A stretch of DNA of 64,000 nucleotides. It comes from Marmoricola endophyticus. Its GTDB lineage: Bacteria; Actinomycetota; Actinomycetes; Propionibacteriales; Nocardioidaceae. The position numbers were made by a program, and so were the translations under genes. Below, piece by piece: positions 45,749-54,618 of the stretch. Every line of letters begins with the position of its first letter. Positions within the stretch are counted from its first letter, which is position 1. The stretch is from contig NZ_BMKQ01000001.1 in assembly GCF_014644415.1 (NCBI RefSeq), positions 3,299,217 through 3,363,216 on the forward strand, written 5' to 3'. The notes beneath the pieces are model-generated. The model saw only the letters and a program-made list of their open reading frames with translations, had not been told where the DNA came from and did no database searches.

Positions 45749-46666
45749 TCAGCTCGCCTCACGCAGCACCGACCTGGCCATGCTCGCGCGTGCCGCGCAG
45801 CGCATCGGCATGGACTGCCAGTAGTACGGGAACGTGAGGACGGCGACGAGGAGCGCCCAGGCCATCCCTCGCAGCCAGGTGGCGTCGTCGACGCGGAGGT
45901 GGCGGCGGAAGGCGGCCCGGCCCTGTGGGTCGAGCGCCTCCCAGCCGACGACGAGGTCGACCGTCGGGTCGCCGACCGCCAGCCCGCCGAAGTCGAGGAC
46001 GCCCGCGAGTCGTCCGTTGTGCACGAGGAGGTTCTCGGTGAACAGGTCGCCGTGCAGCCAGCGCACGGCGGAGTGTGCCGGTGGTGCGGCTGCGAGGGCG
46101 CTCTCCCACACCACCAGCACCCGGTCGAGGTCCAGGTCGAGGTCGGGGATCGCGCGGCACAGCTCCGCGGCCTCGCGCAGGTCGACGTCCACGGCCTGGA
46201 GCGGGCCCGCGCGGTACGACGACACGGCCGGGTCCTCGCGTGCGGCGTCCGGGACGGCGGCGTCGCGCAGCTGCGCGACGAACCGGGCCAGGTCGTCGGC
46301 GAGGGAGTCGGTGTCGGTGACGGGCGAGGCCGGCGGTGTGGTCCCGTCCAGCCACGTCGTCACGGACCACTTCTCGCGATAGCCGTACGCCGGCTCGCCC
46401 ACGGCAACGACCTCCGGCGTCGCCACGCTCAGAGCCGGTGCGACGACGGGGAGCCAGCGCGCCTCTGCCTCGATCGCCGCGGTGCCGCCGGGCTGGCGTG
46501 GCAGCCGGACGAGGAGCTCGTCGCCGAGGCGGAACAACGCGTTGGTCGAGCCCGACGCGAGGAGCGGCCGGACCGGCAGGTCGGCGTACGTCGGCAGCGA
46601 TCGCGCGAGTAGCCGGCGGACCAGCGCCGCGTCGATCGCCAGCTCGTCGGCGTGGAGGCGTGTCAC
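45749..46666 (-). CDS. Aminoglycoside phosphotransferase (APH)-family protein
   Basis: A 305-residue kinase-fold protein: ATP loop region LLASGSTNALFRLGDELLVRLP, catalytic loop WLHGDLFTENLLVHNGRLAG near residue 199, and metal-binding VLDFGGLAVGDPTVDL. Substrates of such proteins range from antibiotics to choline-like metabolites; none is indicated. The GTG at 46666 overlaps the stop of the TIGR03089 gene (GTGA), so they form an operon. Confidence 0.85.
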   Translation of the reverse strand: MTRLHADELAIDAALVRRLLARSLPTYADLPVRPLLASGSTNALFRLGDELLVRLPRQPGGTAAIEAEARWLPVVAPALSVATPEVVAVGEPAYGYREKWSVTTWLDGTTPPASPVTDTDSLADDLARFVAQLRDAAVPDAAREDPAVSSYRAGPLQAVDVDLREAAELCRAIPDLDLDLDRVLVVWESALAAAPPAHSAVRWLHGDLFTENLLVHNGRLAGVLDFGGLAVGDPTVDLVVGWEALDPQGRAAFRRHLRVDDATWLRGMAWALLVAVLTFPYYWQSMPMRCAARASMARSVLREAS

Positions 46667-47343
46667 GACGGGGCGCGGACCTGGCGGGTGGCCTGCTCGA
46701 CCGAGGCACGGTGGTCCCAGCCGGCCGGGTCCGCGTCGGCGACCCAGACGACCGACCCCGGGCCGGCCAGCGACGCGACGAGCAGGTGGGCGCCGTCGGG
46801 CGTGACGGGATTCAGGTCGGTGAGGACCCGGTCGGCGGACGTACCGGCGGCGCCGCTCAGCTCCGCCCAGCCGGCGCCGTCGTACGCCACGGCGTCGGGG
46901 CCGGCGGGCAGGCCGAGGAAGCTGTCCGGCTGGCCGGGCCACAGCGCGCCGAGGTCGAGGACGCCCCGAGGCGGGTCGGCGACGCGCGCGGCGAACGGCC
47001 CGAGGCCGGTGACCATCCGCTCACCGGAGGGCGGCACCCGGTCCGGCACACCGACCCAGAGGTCCGCGCCCTCGCCCACGACCTCCGCGCCGACCAGCCA
47101 GCACGCGCCGAGGAGGACCGGCCCGAGCCAGTGGGTCGGCAGGTCCAGCCGCACCGTCGACCCCTCGGAGAGGTCGGCGTCCTCGACGAGGACACCGGCG
47201 GTCTTGGCCACCCAGTTCGCGTACGTCGTCACCGACAGCTCGGTGCGCTCGCCCGTCGTGTCGTCGTAGAAGGTGACGAACGGCTGCCCGGGGTCGGTCC
47301 GCAGCCGGGCGGTGAGGGCCTGCTCGAAGGTGGGGTGCGCCAT
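46663..47343 (-). CDS. TIGR03089 family protein
   Basis: A 226-residue protein of the actinobacterial TIGR03089 family, a remnant resembling the N-terminal part of AMP-forming acyl-CoA synthetases (TFYDDTTGERTELSVTTYANW, STVRLDLPTHWLGPVLLGACW). It lacks the catalytic core, so enzyme activity is doubtful. TATCCT (47356 to 47351) lies exactly seven bases before the ATG. It is divergent from the guanylyltransferase gene, as in the mycobacterial Rv3264c-Rv3268 region. Confidence 0.8.
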   Translation of the reverse strand: MAHPTFEQALTARLRTDPGQPFVTFYDDTTGERTELSVTTYANWVAKTAGVLVEDADLSEGSTVRLDLPTHWLGPVLLGACWLVGAEVVGEGADLWVGVPDRVPPSGERMVTGLGPFAARVADPPRGVLDLGALWPGQPDSFLGLPAGPDAVAYDGAGWAELSGAAGTSADRVLTDLNPVTPDGAHLLVASLAGPGSVVWVADADPAGWDHRASVEQATRQVRAPS

Positions 47344-47395
47344 GACGGCGAGGATACGAAGCAGGGCGTCGTCCCTGCCTGCGAGGATGCGCGCC
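47344..47395. promoter_or_regulatory. 52-bp divergent leaderless promoter region
   Basis: It carries a minus-strand -10 TATCCT (47356 to 47351) and a plus-strand -10-like GAGGAT (47383-47388), each seven bases from its start codon. Their -35 regions must overlap in the centre, so the genes may be co-regulated or compete. Confidence 0.5.
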
Positions 47396-48490
47396 ATGAC
47401 CCAGGACGCGACGCAGGGACCCGGTGACCGCCTCTGGGCGATCGTGCCCGCCGGGGGTGCCGGGACCAGGCTGTGGCCGCTCTCGCGGGCGTCCTCACCG
47501 AAGTTCCTCCACGACCTGACCGGGTCCGGGCGCACGCTGGTCCAGGCGACCGTCGACCGGCTCGTGCCGCTCGTGGGCGAGCGGCTGCTGGTCGTCACCG
47601 GGACGGCGCACCGTGACGCGGTGCTTTCGCAGACCGGGCTGCCCGGGGAGCGGGTGCTGGCCGAGCCGACGGCGCGGGACTCGATGGCGGCGATCGGACT
47701 GGCGGCGGCCCACGTCGAGCGGATCGACCCCGACGGGCTCGTCGGCTCCTTCGCCGCCGACCACGTGATCGGGGACGACGCGCTGTTCCGACGGACCCTG
47801 GTCGAGGCCGCCGCGGTGGCCGACACCGGTCTGCTGGTCACCATCGGCATCGAGCCGACGGGCCCGTCGACCGCGTTCGGCTACGTGCGCCCCGGTGCGC
47901 CGCTGGACGGGTTCGCGTCGGCGCGGGCGGTCGTGGAGTTCGTCGAGAAGCCCGATGCGCAGCGGGCGGCGGCGTACGTCGAGCAGGGCTACCGCTGGAA
48001 CGCCGGGATGTTCGTCGCCCGCGCCTCGACCCTCCTGGACCTCCTGGCCGCGCACCACCCACCGCTGGCCGCGGGGCTGCGCGCGATCGCCGCAGAGCCC
48101 GGCTCGCTGGAGGAGCGGTGGCCGGGCCTGCAGAGGATCGCCATCGACCACGCGGTCGCCGAGCCGGCCGCAGCGGCCGGGCGGGTGGCCGTCGTGCCGG
48201 GCTCCTTCGGCTGGGACGACGTGGGCGACTTCGCCTCGCTGCGCGAGCTGCTGGACCGAGGCGCTGCCGACCACACGCTGACGGTGCTCGGCGACCCCGA
48301 CCGGGTCGTCGCCCACGAGGCCACCGGGCTGGTGGTGCCCGGAGGGCGGGTGCTGGCCGTGGCCGGTCTCGAGGACGTGGTCGTCGTCGACACCGGCGAC
48401 GCGGTGCTGGTCACCCGCGGCGATCGCGCGCAGGACGTCAAGCGGCTCGTGGAGCAGCTACGCGGCGCCGGACACTCCGACCTGCTCTGA
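47396..48490 (+). CDS. manC: Mannose-1-phosphate guanylyltransferase
   Basis: A 364-residue nucleotidyltransferase making GDP-mannose from mannose-1-phosphate and GTP. Seen: the pyrophosphorylase loop VPAGGAGTRLWPLSR near residue 18, SPKFLHDL, EPTARDSMAAIG, FVEKPD and WNAGMFV. It supplies mannosyl donors for wall glycolipids, together with the phosphomannomutase at 59 kb. ATG 47396 is taken as start since a -10-like box lies seven bases before it. Confidence 0.93.
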   Translation: MTQDATQGPGDRLWAIVPAGGAGTRLWPLSRASSPKFLHDLTGSGRTLVQATVDRLVPLVGERLLVVTGTAHRDAVLSQTGLPGERVLAEPTARDSMAAIGLAAAHVERIDPDGLVGSFAADHVIGDDALFRRTLVEAAAVADTGLLVTIGIEPTGPSTAFGYVRPGAPLDGFASARAVVEFVEKPDAQRAAAYVEQGYRWNAGMFVARASTLLDLLAAHHPPLAAGLRAIAAEPGSLEERWPGLQRIAIDHAVAEPAAAAGRVAVVPGSFGWDDVGDFASLRELLDRGAADHTLTVLGDPDRVVAHEATGLVVPGGRVLAVAGLEDVVVVDTGDAVLVTRGDRAQDVKRLVEQLRGAGHSDLL

Positions 48491-48495
48491 CCGGG

Positions 48496-49227
48496 TCAGG
48501 CGGCGCCCGGCTCCGGTGCGCTCTCCTTCGGGTGCTCGGTGACGAAGGACTTGATCACCGAGCCGGAGACCTTGTCGCAGTACTGCCAGACGCCCTTCTG
48601 GTCCGCAGGCCCGGTCCAGTGCGTGATCGCGACGTGCGCGCCGTCGGGGAAGGCTCCGCCGTCGGCCTTGTCGTACGGCGCGGCCATGACGTACGAGTCC
48701 AGGCCGAGCTTGCTGGTGATCTGCTCCAGCGCCTCGTAGTCGGCGTCGCCGGCGGTGATCGAGTCGTCGTACCAGACGATCGTGTGGCCGTGCTCGAGGC
48801 TGTGCACCATCCGCTCGAGCTCGGGGCGGTCCTGGCGGGAGTAGAACGTGCGGATCTCCGAGCCGTAGAGGAAGTTGCCCCAGTGCTTGCCGAAGGCCGG
48901 CGGGTGGTCGGGGTAGGTGATCGGCGTGCCCGGGTTCTCGTGCTGCCCGGAGCCGGTCGCGTCCTTGGTGACCGGCGCGCGGCACCCGGCCGCGTTCTCG
49001 GACACCCCGAGCGAGGCCAGGTCGGCATCGGCGAGCTTCTTGTCCGCCGAGCGGTCCTTGAGGAACGGCACCAGCGCCGCGAGGATCAGCCCGATCACCA
49101 CCACCGCGGCGGCGCCGAACACCGCGATCGCCCGCATGCGCTCCTTGCGGGCCGCGGCCTGCTGGGCGGCACGAGCGGCCTCCGCGCGGGCGCGGCGCTC
49201 TTCCTGCTTCTGCTTCTTGGTGGCCAC
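48496..49227 (-). CDS. DUF3105 membrane-anchored protein
   Basis: A 243-residue protein: a basic, Ala-rich cytoplasmic coil (1-30), one membrane helix at about 33-52, and an extracytoplasmic DUF3105 domain with YPDHPPAFGKHWGNFLYGSE, LEHGHTIVWYDD and ITHWTGP. The function is unknown; conserved His and Cys hint at metal binding. GTG 49227 follows GAGAGGG by four bases. Confidence 0.85.
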   Translation of the reverse strand: MATKKQKQEERRARAEAARAAQQAAARKERMRAIAVFGAAAVVVIGLILAALVPFLKDRSADKKLADADLASLGVSENAAGCRAPVTKDATGSGQHENPGTPITYPDHPPAFGKHWGNFLYGSEIRTFYSRQDRPELERMVHSLEHGHTIVWYDDSITAGDADYEALEQITSKLGLDSYVMAAPYDKADGGAFPDGAHVAITHWTGPADQKGVWQYCDKVSGSVIKSFVTEHPKESAPEPGAA

Positions 49228-49289
49228 GGGGCCCTCTCGGCTCGGGTGGTCGGGGCGGACGTTCGGCGCCGTCACCGGTCCGGACGAGC

Positions 49290-50249
49290 CTAGCCAGTGG
49301 CTGGTCGTCGCCCCGGTCGCCACTCGAGCGGGTCGCCACCGTCCGGCGTCCACCCGAGCGCGTGCCCGAGCGCGGCGAGCGGGGTGTCGTCACCGGCCCG
49401 CTCGAGGCGTACGACGTCCTCCGTCCCGGTCGCCCGCACCCCGAGCCTGCGGAGCGCGTCGACGACGTCGCCGGCCGGCGCCGGCGCGCCGAAGGCGTCG
49501 GGCTGCTCGCCGGCCAGTGCCGCGACGACCGCCTCCCGCGCCCCGAGGGCGAACATGTCGCCGCTCAGGTCGCGGGTCAGGCTCCGCGCGCCGGGGCCGT
49601 GGTCCCCGTCGGGCAGCACCAGAGCGGCCAGTCCGCGGACGACGGCGACGGGCCTCCCGGTGAGCTTGCCCTTGACCAGGTCGGCGGCACCGGCCAGCTC
49701 GTCGACCAGCGCGGGTGCGGTGACGGCGAGCTCGTTGCCGTGGGCGTCGACGCGCCCGGCGTGGTCGTCGAGGACCTCGATGCCCGCGGCTCCGATCGCG
49801 AGGTCGCTCTGCCCGTGGCGCCAGGCACGGCCGGCGGTGTCGGTGACGAGCACGGCGACGTTGCGCCCGGTGCGCTCGCGCACGCCCTCCCGCACCGCAC
49901 GTGCGGAGGCGTCCGGGTCCTCGGGCAGCAGCAGCACGTGGCCCGTCTCGACGTTGGAGGCGTCGATGCCCGCCGCGGCCATCACCAGCCCCTGAGGGTT
50001 GGCGACGATGGAGGTCGGTCCACGGCGCGCGACGAGGCGGACCGTCTGGCCGGGGAGTGCCTCGTCGCGGGTCCCCGCCACGGTGCGTCCCTCGGCCTTG
50101 GAGACGATCTTGGAGGTCAGCACGACGACGTCGCCGTCGGCGAGGTCCGGGAGCGCCGCGACCACCAGCGCGACGAGGTCGGTGCCCACCAGGACCTCGC
50201 CGACCCCGTCGGGGGCGAGCACCTCGATGCGGCCCGGGACCGCGCTCAT
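49290..50249 (-). CDS. cofE: Coenzyme F420-0:L-glutamate ligase
   Basis: A 319-residue enzyme adding gamma-linked glutamates to F420-0, with GTP. Seen: [18 protein letters not shown] near residue 39, [38 protein letters not shown] and [20 protein letters not shown]. Mycobacterial FbiB has an extra C-terminal FMN reductase domain; here only about 65 residues follow the ligase, so that domain is absent. ATG 50249 overlaps the cofD stop by four bases. Confidence 0.93.
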   Translation of the reverse strand: MSAVPGRIEVLAPDGVGEVLVGTDLVALVVAALPDLADGDVVVLTSKIVSKAEGRTVAGTRDEALPGQTVRLVARRGPTSIVANPQGLVMAAAGIDASNVETGHVLLLPEDPDASARAVREGVRERTGRNVAVLVTDTAGRAWRHGQSDLAIGAAGIEVLDDHAGRVDAHGNELAVTAPALVDELAGAADLVKGKLTGRPVAVVRGLAALVLPDGDHGPGARSLTRDLSGDMFALGAREAVVAALAGEQPDAFGAPAPAGDVVDALRRLGVRATGTEDVVRLERAGDDTPLAALGHALGWTPDGGDPLEWRPGRRPATG

Positions 50250-51271
50250 CCGCGCGACAGGGCGATCGCCGCCGCGGCGATCTCGGCGGTCGCGTCGTGG
50301 TCGGTCATCATCAGCGGGACGGCGCGGCAGGCGATGCCCGCCCCGGCGACCCGGTCGACCAGCCCGCCGTCGACCTCGTCGACCAGCCAGCCGTCGAGCA
50401 CACCGCCGCCGGAGCGGGCGCCGTAGTGCTCGGCCACCCCGGCGGCCGACACCTCGACCCCGGTGGCGGTCAGCAGCTGGCGGGCCATCCCGTGCACGTG
50501 GTCGCCGCCGACGATGCCGGAGACGCCGACGACCGGCGCGGAGGTCTCGCGCAACGCGTCGCGGACCCCGGCGAGCCCGAGGACGGGACCGATCGAGACG
50601 ACCGGGTTCGACGGCGGGAGCAGCACGAGATCGGTGTCGGTCAGTGCCTCCAGCACCCCGGGCGCGGGCGACGCCTGGTCCAGCCCGATCACGCTCACGC
50701 CGTGGGTGGGCAGCTCGGCGCGGTGGCGGACCCAGTACTCCTGGAAGTGGATCGCCCGCTGCTCGATCGTGCCGTCGGCCCCGGGAGCGTCGACCACGAC
50801 GTGGGTCTCGGTCCGGTCGTCGCTCATCGGCAGCAGGCGCACGCGGTCGTCGTACGCCTCGGTGAGCCAGCGGCGGCACAGTGCCTCGGTCACCGCGGAG
50901 AGCGGGTAGCCCGCGTCCAGCATCTGCGTGCGGACGAGATGGGTGGCGAGGTCGCGGTCGCCGAGCCCGAACCAGGTCGGCTCGACGCCGTACGCGGCCA
51001 GCTCCTCCTTCGCGTGCCAGGTCTCACCGGTGCGTCCCCAGCCCCGCTCGGGGTCGATGCCGCCGCCGAGGGTGTACATCACGGTGTCCAGGTCCGGGCA
51101 GACCTTGAGGCCGTGGAGCCAGATGTCGTCGCCGGTGTTCGCGATGACGGTGACCCTCGTCCGGGCCGCCTCCCGCTCGATCAGCCGGAGCAGTCCCTGC
51201 AGGAACCGAGCGCCCCCGACACCGCCCGAGACGACGGTGATCCGATCCGGGACCCGGCCTTGTGCGTCCAC
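50246..51271 (-). CDS. cofD: 2-phospho-L-lactate (or dehydro) transferase CofD/FbiA
   Basis: A 341-residue enzyme that transfers the phospholactyl or phosphoenolpyruvyl group to Fo, making (dehydro)F420-0. Seen: [16 protein letters not shown] at the start, [19 protein letters not shown] near 50, [15 protein letters not shown] and [16 protein letters not shown] 51271 has GGGAGGA eight bases upstream; a TTG two codons earlier is too close to that site. It forms an operon with cofE. Confidence 0.93.
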   Translation of the reverse strand: MDAQGRVPDRITVVSGGVGGARFLQGLLRLIEREAARTRVTVIANTGDDIWLHGLKVCPDLDTVMYTLGGGIDPERGWGRTGETWHAKEELAAYGVEPTWFGLGDRDLATHLVRTQMLDAGYPLSAVTEALCRRWLTEAYDDRVRLLPMSDDRTETHVVVDAPGADGTIEQRAIHFQEYWVRHRAELPTHGVSVIGLDQASPAPGVLEALTDTDLVLLPPSNPVVSIGPVLGLAGVRDALRETSAPVVGVSGIVGGDHVHGMARQLLTATGVEVSAAGVAEHYGARSGGGVLDGWLVDEVDGGLVDRVAGAGIACRAVPLMMTDHDATAEIAAAAIALSRG

Positions 51272-51302
51272 GCTCAACGTCCTCCCAAAGGTGTCGTTCC
51301 AC

Positions 51303-51332
51303 TTGACTTCCCCGGAGGATCGGGCATCTAAT
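51303..51332 (+). promoter_or_regulatory. Promoter upstream of whiB
   Basis: TTGACT (51303-51308) and TCTAAT (51327-51332) are 18 bases apart, near-consensus for the main sigma factor. The leader of about 100 bases before whiB contrasts with the leaderless pattern of its neighbours and may carry regulation. Confidence 0.55.
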
Positions 51333-51437
51333 CACACCAGTGTTGTTTCGCCGGGTGCAACGCCGCCGGGGCACTGGCGAACTGTGGCACGAGGGTCCGA
51401 CCACCACCGAGGTCGGGCCGGGTCGAAGGGGCGAGAC

Positions 51438-51704
51438 ATGAGAGAGCTGTACCTTCTCGAGGACGATCTGTTCGACGAGACCGCAGAGCTGGGCTGGCAG
51501 GAGCGCGCATTGTGCGCGCAGACCGACCCCGAGGCGTTCTTCCCGGAGAAGGGCGGCTCCACGCGCGAGGCGAAGCGGGTCTGCCTGACCTGCGACGTGC
51601 GCGGGGAGTGCCTGGAGTACGCCCTGGAGAACGACGAGCGCTTCGGCATCTGGGGGGGCCTGTCCGAGCGCGAGCGGCGCAAGCTGAAGAAGCGGGCCGT
51701 CTGA
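51438..51704 (+). CDS. whiB2: WhiB-family iron-sulfur transcription regulator (WhiB2-like)
   Basis: An 88-residue WhiB protein. Four cysteines ligate a [4Fe-4S] cluster: one in ERALCAQTDPEAFF, then CLTCDVRGEC. The turn motif FGIWGGLSERERRKLKK follows and binds DNA or SigA. Position beside cofD/cofE matches WhiB2 (Rv3260c, WhmD), needed for septation in mycobacteria and for sporulation septa in Streptomyces (WhiB). AAGGGG lies six bases before ATG 51438. Confidence 0.93.
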   Translation: MRELYLLEDDLFDETAELGWQERALCAQTDPEAFFPEKGGSTREAKRVCLTCDVRGECLEYALENDERFGIWGGLSERERRKLKKRAV

Positions 51705-51777
51705 GCCCTGCGCGTGCGAGGCATGCGCCCGCGAGGTCGGTGCACGCCTTTCCGGGCCGCCACTAGGGTGGTCTCTC

Positions 51778-54618
51778 GTGTCTGCCCCCGCCCGAGAGAC
51801 CCCCAGGGTGGCTGCCCTCCTGGTCAGTCACAACGGGCAGCGCTGGCTGCCCGACGTCCTTGCTGCGATCGAGCGCTCGACCGCCCGGCCGGCCGCGCTG
51901 GTCGCCACTGACACCGGTTCGCGCGACGACTCCGTCCAGCTGGTCCGTGAGGCCGGGTGGGACGTCGAGCGGCTGGGCGCGGACGCCTCGTACGCCGAGG
52001 CCGTGTCGTCGGGGCTGGCCCGCGCGGGCGACTCCGAGTGGATCTGGCTGCTCCACGACGACTGCGCGCCCGAGCCGGACGCCCTGGAGCACCTGCTCGC
52101 CGCCGCCGAGGAGTGGCCCGAGGCGGCGGCGCTGGGGCCGAAGCTGCGCGAGTGGCCCTCGCTGCGCCGGCTGCTCGAGGTGGGCGTGACCATCTCCGGC
52201 ACCGGGCGTCGGGAGACCGGTCTCGAGCGAGGCGAGTACGACCAGGGTCAGCACGACGACCACCGCGCCGTCCTCGCCGTCAACACCGCCGGGATGCTGG
52301 TGCGGCGCGAGGTCCTGACCGAGATCGGCCTGGACCCGCAGATCCCGGTCATCGGCACCGACCTCGACTTCGGCTGGCGGGTCGCCCGCGCCGGCCACGC
52401 GAGCGTGGTGGTCCCCGAGGCTGTCGTCTTCCACGTCGAGGCCTCCGAGCGGGCCGTGCGCGACACCCGCCGCAGCCACCCCCACCGCGAGGCGCGGGCG
52501 GGCGCGATCCGCACGCTGATGGCCAACGGCCCCGGCCGCGGGCTCCCGCTCAAGGCACTGCTGCTGGCCGTGGGGAGCCTCCTGCGTGCGGTCGGGTTCC
52601 TGCTGGTGCGCAGCCCGCGCGAGTCGTGGGACGAGGTCGTCGCCGCGGCGGGCGAGCTCAGGCCGGGGCGGGTCCGGGCAGCACGGCGCGAGCGTGAGCG
52701 CACGGCGCGGCTGCCGCACACCGACGTCGTCCCGCTGCTCGCCCCGCGCTGGCTGCCGCTGCGGCACCTGCTCGACTCGGTGGGCGGGTTCGGGACCGCG
52801 CTGGTCGACATCGCCCGCGAGGTCGTCGCCGGACGGGAGGTCCGCACCGCCCACACCGTCGACCTCGAGGACGAGGGCGCCGCCACCGAGCCCGGGCTGC
52901 TCGGTCTGCTGGTGCGCAACCCGCGGTTCTGGCTGGTCCTGGGCAGCGTGGTGCTGGCCGTCGTCGCCTGGCGCGCCGTGCTGGCCGGCGGGTACCTCCA
53001 GGGGGGCGCGCTGCTCCCCGTCCCCGACCGCGTCGGGCACTGGTGGTCGACCTGGTCGGCGTCGACGCACCTGCTCGGTGCGGGCACCGCCGCACCGGGG
53101 CCGTCGTACCTGCTGCCGCTGGCGCTGGCCGGGACGGTCCTGCTCGGGCAGACCGGCTGGGTGGTCTGGTTGCTGTTCGTGCTCGGCGTGCCGCTGGCCG
53201 CGCTGTCCGCGCTGCGCTTCCTGCGTCGCATCGTGCCCGGTCGGGTCGCGCCGCTGTGGGGCGCGGTGGCGTACGCCCTGCTCCCGGTCGCCGCCGGCGC
53301 CACGGGCCAGGGCCGCCTGGGCACCGTCGCCGCGGCCGTGCTGCTGCCCTGGGTGGCCACCAGCGCCCTGCGCCTGACGGCGCCCGACGACGACCGCCGC
53401 TGGCGCGCCGTGTGGCGTACGACTCTCGGGCTGGGGCTGCTGGTCGCGTTCGTCCCGCCCGCGTGGTTCCTCGCCGTCCTGCTGCTGGGCGGGCTGCTCG
53501 TCGCCGGCCTCACCCGCGACCGCGCCCGCTGGCGCGGGCACCGGTGGTGGGGCGGTCCGGTGGTGGTCGCGGTGGTGCCGCTGGTGCTGGTGCTGCCGTG
53601 GTTCCTCGGCACGCTCGGGACCCCCGCCGCCTGGCTCCTCGAGGCCGGCTGGACCGGCTACCCGGCACCCGACGCGGACACCCTGGGCCTGCTGCTCGGC
53701 CGCGCCGGGGGAGCCGGCGCCGCTCCGGTCTGGCTCGGCGCCGGGACGGTCGTCGCCGGGGTGCTGGCCGGGTTCCGCGCCGACACCCGACCGCGCGTCG
53801 TCGCCGCCTGGGGCGTGGCCCTGCTCGGTGCGGTGCTGGTCGCGGTGTGGTCGCACCTGTCCCTGGCGCTGCCGGGGGTCGACGGCGACCTGCGGCCGTA
53901 CGCCGGCTTCTTCCTCCTGGTCGTGCACGCCGCGCTCGTGGTCGCCGCCGTGCTCGCCGGTGACGGGCTGCGGGCGCGGCTCGGGACGACCGGGAAGGGC
54001 CCGGTGGAGCTGCTGCGGCTCCCGGTGGCGGCGGTCGGGGTGGCCGCCGCCCTCGTGGGCATCGTGGGTACCGCCGCGTGGTGGGTCGCCGGCCCCGGGG
54101 GACCGCTGGAGCGCGGACCGGTCGAGGGCGTGCCGTCGTACATGACCCAGCTGGCGCAGGCCGATCCCGCCAGCGGCGTGCTGGTGCTCGAGGGTGGTCG
54201 CCGGGACGGGGTGACCTACCGGCTGCTGCGGGAGGGGCCGCTGCGCGTCGGGGACGACGGCGTCGTCGCGGTCACCGAGCCCGACCCGAGGCTCACCGGC
54301 GTCGTCAGCCAGCTGGTGGGCGACCCCCAGCCCGAGAACGCGCGCACGCTGGCGTCGTACGGGGTGGCGTACGTGTACGCGCCGTCGCCGGTCAGCCCCG
54401 CCGTGAGCGGCAGCTTCGACGCGGCGACCGGGTTCTCCCGGGCGAGCTCGCCGCGACCCGTCGACGCCGCGTGGCGGCTGCAGGACGAGCCGACACTGAG
54501 CGCCGTCGACGACAGCCGTGCGTGGTGGAGACCGGTGCTGCTGGCCCTGCAGGTGCTGGCGGTGGTCGCCGTGATCGTGCTCGCCACCCCGACCCGAGCC
54601 TCCCGGAGGACGCGATGA
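51778..54618 (+). CDS. Large membrane glycosyltransferase (GT2 plus multi-pass domain)
   Basis: A 946-residue protein. Residues 10-240 are a GT2 domain (ALLVSHNGQRWLPDVLAAIE, TDTGSRDDSV, HDDCAPEPDALEHL with the metal motif). After about 270 there are more than ten membrane helices and an extracytoplasmic end domain, with a final helix near 925. The acceptor is unknown, but such proteins are conserved beside whiB2 in actinobacteria. TAGGGT lies eight bases before GTG 51778. The stop overlaps the next ATG (ATGA). Confidence 0.85.
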   Translation: MSAPARETPRVAALLVSHNGQRWLPDVLAAIERSTARPAALVATDTGSRDDSVQLVREAGWDVERLGADASYAEAVSSGLARAGDSEWIWLLHDDCAPEPDALEHLLAAAEEWPEAAALGPKLREWPSLRRLLEVGVTISGTGRRETGLERGEYDQGQHDDHRAVLAVNTAGMLVRREVLTEIGLDPQIPVIGTDLDFGWRVARAGHASVVVPEAVVFHVEASERAVRDTRRSHPHREARAGAIRTLMANGPGRGLPLKALLLAVGSLLRAVGFLLVRSPRESWDEVVAAAGELRPGRVRAARRERERTARLPHTDVVPLLAPRWLPLRHLLDSVGGFGTALVDIAREVVAGREVRTAHTVDLEDEGAATEPGLLGLLVRNPRFWLVLGSVVLAVVAWRAVLAGGYLQGGALLPVPDRVGHWWSTWSASTHLLGAGTAAPGPSYLLPLALAGTVLLGQTGWVVWLLFVLGVPLAALSALRFLRRIVPGRVAPLWGAVAYALLPVAAGATGQGRLGTVAAAVLLPWVATSALRLTAPDDDRRWRAVWRTTLGLGLLVAFVPPAWFLAVLLLGGLLVAGLTRDRARWRGHRWWGGPVVVAVVPLVLVLPWFLGTLGTPAAWLLEAGWTGYPAPDADTLGLLLGRAGGAGAAPVWLGAGTVVAGVLAGFRADTRPRVVAAWGVALLGAVLVAVWSHLSLALPGVDGDLRPYAGFFLLVVHAALVVAAVLAGDGLRARLGTTGKGPVELLRLPVAAVGVAAALVGIVGTAAWWVAGPGGPLERGPVEGVPSYMTQLAQADPASGVLVLEGGRRDGVTYRLLREGPLRVGDDGVVAVTEPDPRLTGVVSQLVGDPQPENARTLASYGVAYVYAPSPVSPAVSGSFDAATGFSRASSPRPVDAAWRLQDEPTLSAVDDSRAWWRPVLLALQVLAVVAVIVLATPTRASRRTR

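Noticed and set aside
51763-53928. A 721-codon minus-strand frame opposite the membrane glycosyltransferase
   Set aside because: Low-complexity translation and complete overlap with a well-supported gene.
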